Assembly: GCF_030817355.1 (NCBI RefSeq) | Contig: NZ_JAUSZH010000001.1 | Location: 6,324,501 to 6,388,500, forward strand | Reading direction: 5' to 3' | DNA length: 64,000 nt | Origin: Streptomyces sp. V1I1 | Lineage (GTDB): Bacteria > Actinomycetota > Actinomycetes > Streptomycetales > Streptomycetaceae | In this document: piece by piece, positions 1 to 7,787 of the stretch | Position numbering within the stretch: the stretch's first letter is position 1 | Layout of the letters: each line of letters starts with the position of its first letter | Notes under the pieces: generated by a model | The model's database searches: none | The model's input: the letters and a program-made list of their open reading frames with translations, nothing else | Told to the model about the DNA's origin: nothing | Translations under genes and position numbers: made by a program

Positions 1-250
1 CTTCGCCGGACTTGCCGCCCTGCCCGAGGACGTCTCGCCACTCGTCGTCTGGCTCGGCTCGGCCGACAGCGCCGGCGTGACCGGTCGCGTCTTCGAGGCC
101 GAGGGCGGCCGCATCACCGTCATGGAGGGCTGGCGGCCGGGCCCCACCGCCGACAAGGGCACGCGCTGGACCCCCGCCGATGCGGGCGTCGCGGCGCTGA
201 AGCTGCTGACCGAGGCGGAGCCGCCGCAGCCTGTGTACGGGGTGCGATAG
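1..250 (+). CDS. SDR family oxidoreductase, C-terminal fragment
   Basis: Only the last 82 codons lie in the window; the gene starts upstream. The frame opens at base 2 and ends at TAG 248-250. The fragment has the tail typical of actinobacterial short-chain dehydrogenases: a PEDVSPLVVWLGS segment, then a GVTGRVFEAEGG turn and a GWRPGP motif. These match the substrate-lid end of NAD(P)-dependent oxidoreductases of the FabG/hydroxysteroid dehydrogenase type. The cofactor motif (TGxxxGxG) and catalytic Tyr-Lys are outside the window, so substrate and activity cannot be judged. No terminator hairpin is evident between this stop and the next gene. Confidence 0.8.
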   Translation, partial: FAGLAALPEDVSPLVVWLGSADSAGVTGRVFEAEGGRITVMEGWRPGPTADKGTRWTPADAGVAALKLLTEAEPPQPVYGVR

Positions 251-329
251 CCGCGCGGACAACAGGTGAAGGTCGTACACCGCCCGCCCGCGACCCGGTT
301 AACTTCCGGGAAATTCCGCCCAGTTGACA

Positions 330-360
330 TTGACCCGTCAAGTTCTACGCGCATCAATAG
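330..360 (+). promoter_or_regulatory. possible leaderless promoter of the RNase gene
   Basis: TTGACC (330-335) and CAATAG (355-360) are separated by 19 bases and end five bases before the ATG at 366. A second TTGACA overlaps at 324-329. No Shine-Dalgarno sequence precedes the ATG, which fits a leaderless transcript. This is a pattern match only. Confidence 0.3.
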
Positions 361-365
361 TGCGT

Positions 366-779
366 ATGCGAATCCCCCCACGAATCGCCACCCTCGGTGG
401 CATCGCCGCCCTTGTCTCGACTCTCCTCATCGGCGGTCAGGCCACGGCCACCCCCACCCCCACCCCCACCCCCACGACCGCGGCCGCGGCCGCAGTCGGT
501 GACATCTGCCACTCCGACCTCCCCTCCCAGGCGCACGACACGCTCGATCTGATCGAGTCGGGCGGGCCGTTCCCGTACCCCCAGGACGGCACGGTCTTCC
601 AGAACCGCGAGGGCGTCCTGCCTTCGCACTCGACCGGCTACTACCACGAGTACACCGTCAAGACTCCGGGCTCCTCCAACCGCGGCGCCCGCCGCATCGT
701 CACGGGTGACTCGGTCCAGGAGGACTACTACACCGCCGATCACTACGCCTCGTTCGACCTCGTCGACTACGGCTGCTGA
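366..779 (+). CDS. secreted guanyl-specific ribonuclease (RNase Sa/T1 family)
   Basis: 137 aa. Predicted to cleave single-stranded RNA 3' of guanosine, outside the cell. A signal peptide (MRIPPR, then a hydrophobic stretch) is followed by a short Thr-Pro repeat linker, and the mature domain starts near the first Cys. The core reads like Streptomyces aureofaciens RNase Sa: GPFPYPQDGTVFQNRE carries the guanine-binding loop and catalytic Glu, YYHEYTV follows, then an RRIVTG arginine, and DYYTADHYASF contains the catalytic His. Two cysteines, one near each end of the domain, would form the single disulfide. ATG 366 is preferred over the in-frame upstream TTG at 324 because it gives a clean signal peptide. 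No barstar-like inhibitor gene is adjacent. Function is assigned with high confidence from the family. Confidence 0.9.
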   Translation: MRIPPRIATLGGIAALVSTLLIGGQATATPTPTPTPTTAAAAAVGDICHSDLPSQAHDTLDLIESGGPFPYPQDGTVFQNREGVLPSHSTGYYHEYTVKTPGSSNRGARRIVTGDSVQEDYYTADHYASFDLVDYGC

Positions 780-795
780 GCCGGCATCCTCCGTT

Positions 796-837
796 CTCCG
801 CCCCGTGAGCAGGACCCATGTGATCGACGGGGCGGAG
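796..837. terminator. bidirectional terminator between convergent genes
   Basis: An 11-bp perfect stem (CTCCGCCCCGT at 796-806 with ACGGGGCGGAG at 827-837) lies between the RNase stop and the convergent ankyrin gene's stop. There is no T-tract, as usual in Streptomyces. Confidence 0.7.
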
Positions 838-865
838 GTCGCCGGCCGGCGACTTCGCCGTTGGG

Positions 866-2446
866 TCAGCGGTGGCGCGGCGCGGTCTGTTCGAGCCGCC
901 GCCTGAGCTTCTCGTCGTGTACATGGCGTACGGCGTCGGCTGCCGTGTCGCGGGCGTACCCGTCGGGGTCCTCGTTCGCGAGAATCCGCGCCAATGCCGG
1001 TGCGGCGCGCGGATCCTGACGTATCGCCAGGCCTCGGGCCGCCTCCGCCGCGGTCTCCGCGTCGCGGTCGCCGAGCCGCGCCGCCAGCGCCTCGCGTATC
1101 TCGGCCGTATCCGCGTCCACGCCCGCGAGCGCCGTGGTCGCCCAGTCCCTGACATGCGCGTCCGCGTCCCGGCTCAGCGCGATCAGCGCCTCGATGCCCT
1201 CCGCGTGGTCGCCCGGCACAAGCCCGAACAGCGAGAGCGCCACCTGGTTGCGCACCTCCGCGTCCGGGTGGCCGGCATGCCGCAGTATCTCCGGCAGCGC
1301 GGCCACGTCCCCGTGGTGACCGAGACCGAGGACGACCGCCTGGATCAGCTCGGGCTCCCGCGCCTCGCGGGACAGCTCGCGCAGCAGGGGCAGCGCGCGG
1401 GCGGCGAACGGCCGCCGGGTGTCCTGTCCGGCCGACTCGCCCGGAGCCTTCGACCCCAAACGTGAACCCGGCCCCGACCCCGACCCTGAACCCGGGCTCG
1501 CGAAGCCCAGTTGCGCCAGCACATCCGCCGCGAACGCCTGCCGCATCGGGTCGTCGCTCGCGCACCACGCGGACGCCGCCTGGAAGGTCTCCTCGTCGCC
1601 GCGGCCCCACAGCGCCAGCACCGACTCGATCCAGTCGTCCTGCTCGGGGTCCCCGCAGCGCAGGGCCCGCTCGGCGAGCTTCGCGTACGGCGTCCGGACC
1701 CCCAACTCCCCTTCGAGCAGCGTCACGATCGCCGCGTGGCCGGTCTGCTGCTCATTGCCCGCGAACAGCGTGCCGTCCCGCAGCAGCTCGACGACGACGG
1801 TCACCCCGCCGTCCTCCTCGATCCGGTGCGCCACCGCCTCGTACCCCTCGTCCTTCGCGAACGCACGGAACAGCCCCTCGCGCAGCTCCCGCTCCACATC
1901 CCGTACGAGCCACTGCCGGGCCTCCGCGAGTGCCGCCTCCTTCGCGGCGGCGCCGTGCCGCAGCAGGGCCCGTACGGTCGACGGGGAGCCGCGGCGGGCG
2001 GCCAGCACCAGCGGCTGCTCGCCGCCGGGGCCCGGCAGGTCGGGGTCGGCGCCGTACTCGAGCAGCGCCCACGCTGTCGCGGCGTGGCCCTGCGTCATCG
2101 CCCACCGCAGCGCCGTGAAGCCGTACGCCTCCTGCTGGTCGGGCGGTGCGCCCGCGGCGAGCAGCGCTCGTACCACCTCGGTGTGCCCGCCGACCGAGGC
2201 CCCGCACAGCGGCAGGTCCCCGCTCTCGGGGCCGCTCGCCCGCCCGGGATCGGCGCCCGCCGCGAGCAGCACCCGGACGATCCCGACTTCGTCGCTCACC
2301 GCCGCCAGATAGAGCGGGGTCTGCCCGTCCTCATCGGTCACATCTGCGGGGACCCCGGCCCGGAGCAGTCCCACGACGGCGTCGTCCGCGCCGCTGTGCA
2401 CCGCCTCGAACAGCGCGCGGGCGTCCGCCGTCGGCTCTTTCGTCAT
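866..2446 (-). CDS. ankyrin-repeat / HEAT-repeat protein
   Basis: 526 aa, all repeat scaffold; probably a cytoplasmic protein-protein interaction platform with no recognisable catalytic domain. The N-terminal third holds ankyrin repeats (GQTPLYLAAV, VRVLLAAGADP, VVRALLAAGAPPD, GFTALRWAM, ALLEYGADPDLPG). The C-terminal third holds HEAT/Armadillo-like repeats (LPEILRHAGHPDAEVRN, ALIALSRDADAHVRDWA, LAARLGDRDAETAAEAARGL). A Gly-Ser-rich linker (about residues 330-350) separates the halves. ATG 2446 is chosen because the longer frame adds only a non-ankyrin tail; the codon follows a short gap after the upstream gene stop at 2470, so the two minus-strand genes are likely co-transcribed. The partner protein is unknown. 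Confidence 0.85.
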   Translation of the reverse strand: MTKEPTADARALFEAVHSGADDAVVGLLRAGVPADVTDEDGQTPLYLAAVSDEVGIVRVLLAAGADPGRASGPESGDLPLCGASVGGHTEVVRALLAAGAPPDQQEAYGFTALRWAMTQGHAATAWALLEYGADPDLPGPGGEQPLVLAARRGSPSTVRALLRHGAAAKEAALAEARQWLVRDVERELREGLFRAFAKDEGYEAVAHRIEEDGGVTVVVELLRDGTLFAGNEQQTGHAAIVTLLEGELGVRTPYAKLAERALRCGDPEQDDWIESVLALWGRGDEETFQAASAWCASDDPMRQAFAADVLAQLGFASPGSGSGSGPGSRLGSKAPGESAGQDTRRPFAARALPLLRELSREAREPELIQAVVLGLGHHGDVAALPEILRHAGHPDAEVRNQVALSLFGLVPGDHAEGIEALIALSRDADAHVRDWATTALAGVDADTAEIREALAARLGDRDAETAAEAARGLAIRQDPRAAPALARILANEDPDGYARDTAADAVRHVHDEKLRRRLEQTAPRHR

Positions 2447-2469
2447 GTTTCGAGCGTACGGAAGATCGG

Positions 2470-3381
2470 TCAGGTGTCGCATTCGAGAACCGTCCGGCAC
2501 AGCCCGCAGCGGGCCCGCACCCGTCCGCGCACGGGCACCCGGATGCGCTGGTGGCAGGTGGGGCAGGGGAAGGAGACGCGCAGCCCGTCCGGGCCGTGCT
2601 CGAAGGCGTACGCGGAGGAGCCGGCGTCCGGGTGGTGGGCGGCGGCCCGGCCCGGGTTCTCCATGGCGTAGCGCCGTTCCTTGGCATAGCGGTGGCGGCC
2701 CGTCCAGCCCGCGGTGGTCAGCGGCGGCCGCTGGGCGTCGCGCAGCGCCTGGGCGCGGCCCTTTGTGTACGCGGTGTAGCCCTGCGGGCTGGTGAACCAG
2801 GGCGAGGGGTCCTCGTCGAAGGCGATCGCCCGCTTGGCGAGGACGTAACCGAACTCCTCGGGCGTGAGGTAGCCCAGTTTCTGGCTGGAGAGGCTGTCCT
2901 CCCGGAACGCGTCGAGCAGCAGCCAGCCCGCGCCGAGATAGGTGGTCGCGGTGTCCGTGAGGATCTCGTTGGCGCGGGTGCCGGGGAAGGACAGGTCGAG
3001 CCTGTGCAGAAGCACATGCATGATCTCGTGGGCGAGGGCGGCGCCGATGTCCCTGCGGTGGGTGCGGAAGCGGTCGTTCAGCTCGATGAAGTACTCGGGG
3101 CCCGCGGTGAGTTCGACGCTCGCGGCGTGGTGCATCTCGCGGAAGCTCACGATCACCCGGGCCTCGGGCAGATGCAGATGCTGGACCAGGGCGCGCGCGA
3201 CGCGCTGTGCGCCCAGGTGCAGATCGTCATGGTCGGCGAAGGCCACATCGGCGGGCAGGACGCTGGGCGCGTAGGAGAGCACGCCTTCGGGCGAGAGCCG
3301 TCTGTGCAGCGCGGTGATGGCCGCCCGCACGGTGTCGAGGTGCGGATAGCCGTGTACGACCTCACTGTCCTTCGCCACCAC
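2470..3381 (-). CDS. putative zinc metalloprotease-like protein with C-terminal zinc ribbon
   Basis: 303 aa, no named family recognised. Around the middle is an ALAHEIMHVLLHR segment, an HExxH zincin motif, followed about 25 residues on by NEILTDTATTYLGAGW, which could supply a third metal ligand as in gluzincin-like or ImmA-like proteins. The C-terminus has a CPTCHQ...CGLC pair of CxxC knuckles, consistent with a zinc ribbon. No signal peptide or membrane segment is visible, so it is probably cytoplasmic. The start is taken as GTG 3381 (a second GTG follows at 3378), because a GGGGG stretch lies about 9 bases upstream; an in-frame extension to 3519 runs through a tandem repeat and looks non-coding. 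It is probably co-transcribed with the ankyrin/HEAT gene 23 bases downstream. Protease activity is inferred from the motif only. Confidence 0.65.
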   Translation of the reverse strand: MVAKDSEVVHGYPHLDTVRAAITALHRRLSPEGVLSYAPSVLPADVAFADHDDLHLGAQRVARALVQHLHLPEARVIVSFREMHHAASVELTAGPEYFIELNDRFRTHRRDIGAALAHEIMHVLLHRLDLSFPGTRANEILTDTATTYLGAGWLLLDAFREDSLSSQKLGYLTPEEFGYVLAKRAIAFDEDPSPWFTSPQGYTAYTKGRAQALRDAQRPPLTTAGWTGRHRYAKERRYAMENPGRAAAHHPDAGSSAYAFEHGPDGLRVSFPCPTCHQRIRVPVRGRVRARCGLCRTVLECDT

Positions 3382-3438
3382 GTCCCCGTACCCCCATGCA
3401 CGACGGTCGGCCCGACTCAACTCTACGGCGAAGGGGCG

Positions 3439-4391
<953 letters not shown>

Positions 4392-4404
4392 AACCTGAGC
4401 GGGG

Positions 4405-4448
4405 GAGGGGCAGGTGTGCTGGACGCGTCCGTCCAACACCCGCCCCTC
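4405..4448. terminator. bidirectional terminator
   Basis: An interrupted long stem (GAGGGGC paired with GCCCCTC, then GGTGT with ACACC, then TGGAC with GTCCA) closes on a 6-base loop between two convergent genes. Confidence 0.8.
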
Positions 4449-4501
4449 CTTTGCCCATGGGCGTGTTCGTCCCTGGCGGTGTGCTCGTACTGGCGGGGCG
4501 C

Positions 4502-6253
4502 TCAGGCCAGGCGTACGTCCCCGGTCGCGCCGTCGAGCTCGAGCACCCACACCTCGTTCGCGCCCGCCCGCAGCACAGGGCCAGGGACGAACAGGGACCG
4601 CTGCGGCCCGGCACTCCAGTACCGCCCCAGGCAGAAGCCGTTCACCCAGACGAACCCCCGTCCCCAGCCAGGCAGTTCAATCCGGGCGTCCCCGGGGGCA
4701 GGGGTCTTCGCGGCACCCCGGTACAGCCCAGGACCGCCACCCGCCTCCGCGGACCGGAACGGCACCTTCGCGACCGCGCCCTCCTCGTCGAAGGCGGCCA
4801 GCCGCAGCGCCCGGGCCCGTACGCCGTGCAGATACTGCCGCTCGTGCAGTACGCCGCCGGTGATGCCCTTGGACTCGCCCGTCAGCGGCCCGTAGTTGAC
4901 CCGCCCCAGCGACTCGACCCACAGCTCGACCGCGGCAGGCCCGGCCACCGGGTCGCCCAACTCGCCCCGCACCCCGTCCACGTACAGCACCGCCAGATCC
5001 CGCAGCCCGCTCACGGTCAGCGGGTACGCGGCCCTGGGCCCCGGCACGTCCACCCGGTAGCGGACCACGCCGCGGTCCACGCCCAACTCCTCGAACGTCG
5101 GCGGAACGGGCGAGTCCACCTCCGCGTCACCGAGCGTCTCGAGTACGTCGCCGAGCGGCGCCCACTCGCCCAACTCCGCCCGCACCGGCCCACCCAGAGC
5201 GGGCGGCGCGGGCGGCAGCTCCGGCAGCTCCGGCAGTTCTGGCAGCTCCGGCAGCGGACTCTCCTGATACAGCGCCAGCACGTCCCTGAACAGCCAGAAC
5301 TTCTCCGTGGGCCGGCCGGCCTCGTCGATCGGCGCGTCGTAGTCGTACGACGTGACGGTCGGCTCCAGCGCGCCGTCGTGCAAGTCGCCCGCGCGGTTCG
5401 CCCCCGCCCAGCCTCCGAAGCTCGTCCCGCCGTGGGCCATGTACACATTCACCGAGGCCCCGGCCGCCAGGATCTCCCGCAGAGCCGCGGCCGCGTCCGC
5501 CGGCTTCCGTACGGCATGGTCCGTGCCCCAGTGATCGAACCAGCCGCACCAGAACTCCATGCACATCAGCGGCCCGGTGGGCCGATGGCGGCGCAGCGTC
5601 TCGAAGCTCTCGCGGGCCCCCGAGCCGAAGTTCACGGTCGCGAGCACCCCCGGCACCGAACCGCCGGTCAGCATATGGTCCTCGGGCCCGTCGGATGTGA
5701 ACAGCGGCACGGTCACCCCGCAGCCGCGCAGCAGGTCCACGAGATGGCGCAGATAGCCCTGGTCGGAGCCGTAACTGCCGTACTCGTTCTCGACCTGCAT
5801 CATGATCACCGGGCCGCCGCCGGGGCCGGACTGGCGCTCCACGACCTGCGGCAGCAACCGGGTGAACCAGCGCTCCACATGCCCCAGATACTCGGCGTCG
5901 TCCGTGCGCACGCGCCGTCCGAGCCGGCCGGTCAGCCAGTGCGGCAGCCCGCCGTTCTCCCACTCGGCGCAGATGTACGGACCGGGGCGCACGATCGCCC
6001 ACAGCCCGGCCGCGTGCGCGGCGTCGAGGAACCGGGCGAGTGCGTCCGCGTCGGCGTACCGGCCGGGCTCCGGCTCGTGCAGATTCCAGGGGACGTAGGT
6101 CTCCACGCAGTTGAGGCCCATGGCCCGCAGCATCGCCAGCCGGTGGCCCCACTGCTCCTCGTGCACCCGGAAGTAGTGCAGCGCCCCGGACAGCAGCCGC
6201 ACCGGCCGCCCGTCCACGAGGAAGTCCTCATCGCCCACAGTGAACTCACCCAC
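4502..6253 (-). CDS. glycoside hydrolase family 35 beta-galactosidase
   Basis: 583 aa. Retaining exo-beta-galactosidase predicted to release terminal beta-linked galactose. The TIM barrel begins near the N-terminus (LLSGALHYFRV, then NCVETYVPWNLHEPEPG); QVENEYGSYG carries the acid/base Glu and MCMEFWCGWFDHWG the nucleophile Glu; MAHGGTSFG is another GH35 signature. The C-terminal half has the jelly-roll domains (VLYVDG, GRGFVWVNGFCLGRYW). A low-complexity LPELPELPELPEL linker sits near residue 340, encoded by a short tandem repeat. No signal peptide, so it is intracellular. GTG 6253 is chosen because AAGGGG lies 5 bases upstream; GTG 6259 is the alternative. It diverges from an AraC regulator that probably controls it. 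Confidence 0.92.
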   Translation of the reverse strand: MGEFTVGDEDFLVDGRPVRLLSGALHYFRVHEEQWGHRLAMLRAMGLNCVETYVPWNLHEPEPGRYADADALARFLDAAHAAGLWAIVRPGPYICAEWENGGLPHWLTGRLGRRVRTDDAEYLGHVERWFTRLLPQVVERQSGPGGGPVIMMQVENEYGSYGSDQGYLRHLVDLLRGCGVTVPLFTSDGPEDHMLTGGSVPGVLATVNFGSGARESFETLRRHRPTGPLMCMEFWCGWFDHWGTDHAVRKPADAAAALREILAAGASVNVYMAHGGTSFGGWAGANRAGDLHDGALEPTVTSYDYDAPIDEAGRPTEKFWLFRDVLALYQESPLPELPELPELPELPPAPPALGGPVRAELGEWAPLGDVLETLGDAEVDSPVPPTFEELGVDRGVVRYRVDVPGPRAAYPLTVSGLRDLAVLYVDGVRGELGDPVAGPAAVELWVESLGRVNYGPLTGESKGITGGVLHERQYLHGVRARALRLAAFDEEGAVAKVPFRSAEAGGGPGLYRGAAKTPAPGDARIELPGWGRGFVWVNGFCLGRYWSAGPQRSLFVPGPVLRAGANEVWVLELDGATGDVRLA

Positions 6254-6404
6254 CGACACCCCTTATGCGCTCGGTTCACCTCCGGGCGCTCGTACCCGTT
6301 GTCGACACGATCGCCCCCTGGCGGCAGGCCGGTCCATGGACAAAGATCGGCGCTGTTTGGACGCAGTGCGGAGCCTCCGGCGCCCAGGGAAAGGACGAAG
6401 GCGG

Positions 6405-7283
6405 ATGTACCACACCTGGATGCGCTATTTCACCCCCGCCCCCGTCCACCACCGCCTCGGCCTCGTCTGTCTCGGCGTCGGCCTTCAGCACGGCGTCCTG
6501 CCCACCGTCGGCCCCCGCACCCTCGACCACCATGTCGCCGTCGTGATCAGCGCCGGCGGCGGCTGGTTCCGCGGCCCCGACGGACGGCGCACCGCCGTCA
6601 CCGCACCCGCCCTGATCTGGCTCACCCCCGGCGTCCCGCACCACTACGGCCCCGATCCGGCCGGCGGCTGGGACGAGAGCTTCGTCGACTTCACCGGGCC
6701 CGCCACCGCCACGTACACCGAGCTCGGCTACATCGAGCCCGACCGGCCCGTCGTCCCGCTCTCCGAGGCCACGGGCGCCCGCGCCGCCGTCGGCCGCATC
6801 GTCCGCGCCGCACGCCTCGGCAACCCGCTCCTGGAGGTCGAGACGGGCGCCGCCGTCCATGAGCTCCTCGTCGCCCTGCGCCGCGGCCGCGCCGACACCA
6901 ATGCCGTCGGCGACCCGGTGCTCACCGCCCTCGCCCGCGACGCCTTCCAGCCGCTCTCCGTCGCCGAACACGCGGCCCGGCACGGTATGACCCCCGCCGA
7001 ACTGCGCACCGCGGTCCGCCGCGGCGCCGGCTGCAGCCCCAAGGACTACCTCCTCGGCATCCGCCTGGGCCGGGCCAAGGAACTGCTCGCGGCCACCGAA
7101 CTCCCCGTCGCCGCCGTCGCCCGCCGCGTCGGCTACGAGGACCCTGCGTACTTCTCCCGGCTGTTCACCCGCCGCGTCGGCACCGCCCCCATCCGCTTCC
7201 GCGAGCAGCAGGGCCGCGCCGTCCCGGGCGGCTGGAGCAACCAGATCCCGGACCCCGAACACCCGCCGACGATCACCTCGTGA
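6405..7283 (+). CDS. AraC family transcriptional regulator
   Basis: 292 aa. An N-terminal cupin-like sensor (VISAGGGWFR, IWLTPGVPHHYGPDP) is followed by a C-terminal double helix-turn-helix. The last 85 residues show the AraC pattern: LSVAEHAARHGMTPAELRTAVRR, then the linking stretch PKDYLLGIRLGRAKELL, and the second HTH ending AARRVGYEDPAYFSRLFTRR-like (here VARRVGYEDPAYFSRLF). ATG 6405 follows GGGAAAGGACGAAGG at a usable distance. It is divergently transcribed from the GH35 gene with about 150 bases between starts, so a sugar-responsive activator of that gene is the natural inference; the ligand is not known. Confidence 0.88.
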   Translation: MYHTWMRYFTPAPVHHRLGLVCLGVGLQHGVLPTVGPRTLDHHVAVVISAGGGWFRGPDGRRTAVTAPALIWLTPGVPHHYGPDPAGGWDESFVDFTGPATATYTELGYIEPDRPVVPLSEATGARAAVGRIVRAARLGNPLLEVETGAAVHELLVALRRGRADTNAVGDPVLTALARDAFQPLSVAEHAARHGMTPAELRTAVRRGAGCSPKDYLLGIRLGRAKELLAATELPVAAVARRVGYEDPAYFSRLFTRRVGTAPIRFREQQGRAVPGGWSNQIPDPEHPPTITS

Positions 7284-7313
7284 TCGGCGGGCAGCCTCAT
7301 CGACGTAAGCTCG

Positions 7314-7706
7314 ATGACCATGACCACGAGGGACATCGACGAGAACGTGCGCGCCGAACTGAACCGTCTGCGCGAGAGCATCGACAACATCGACGCGGCA
7401 GTCGTCCATATGCTCGCCGAGCGTTTCAAGTGCACACAGCAGGTCGGCCACCTCAAGGCGCAGCACCATCTGCCGCCCGCCGACCCGGACCGTGAGTCCC
7501 GCCAGATCGAGCGGCTGCGGCAGCTCGCGGAGAGCGCGAAGCTGGACCCCGCCTTCGCGGAGAAGCTGCTGAACTTCATCATCGCCGAGGTCATCCGCCA
7601 CCACGAGACAATCGCGGCCGGCCCGAAGGAAGGCCCTGGGGCCGACCGGAACACGGCCCCGAAAACGGCCTCGGACGCCGCCCCGAAGGCATCGCCCGAC
7701 GCCTGA
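7314..7706 (+). CDS. chorismate mutase, AroQ class
   Basis: 130 aa. Converts chorismate to prephenate on the way to phenylalanine and tyrosine. The fold is all-helical: RLRESIDNIDAAVVHMLAERF is helix 1 with the active-site Arg, VGHLKAQH gives the catalytic Lys, and RESRQIERLRQLAESAKLDPAFAEKLLNFII contains the conserved Arg-Gln/Glu helix. The C-terminal 25 residues are a variable charged, Ala-rich tail (APKTASDAAPKASPDA). It has no signal peptide, unlike secreted mycobacterial forms. Two Mets (7314 and 7320) are possible starts, neither with a strong ribosome site. The gene stands 30 bases after the AraC gene, but a functional link is not evident. Confidence 0.9.
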   Translation: MTMTTRDIDENVRAELNRLRESIDNIDAAVVHMLAERFKCTQQVGHLKAQHHLPPADPDRESRQIERLRQLAESAKLDPAFAEKLLNFIIAEVIRHHETIAAGPKEGPGADRNTAPKTASDAAPKASPDA

Positions 7707-7787
7707 GGCCCCCGCCGCCGGTCTGTGCGCCGAGAGCACAATCGATACCCGTGTGCAGGACAGGGGCCATCGGGCAGCATGGCCCCC

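Noticed and set aside
366-779. RNase toxin with an immunity partner
   Set aside because: No barstar-like gene is adjacent; the signal peptide indicates a secreted ribonuclease of the RNase Sa type.
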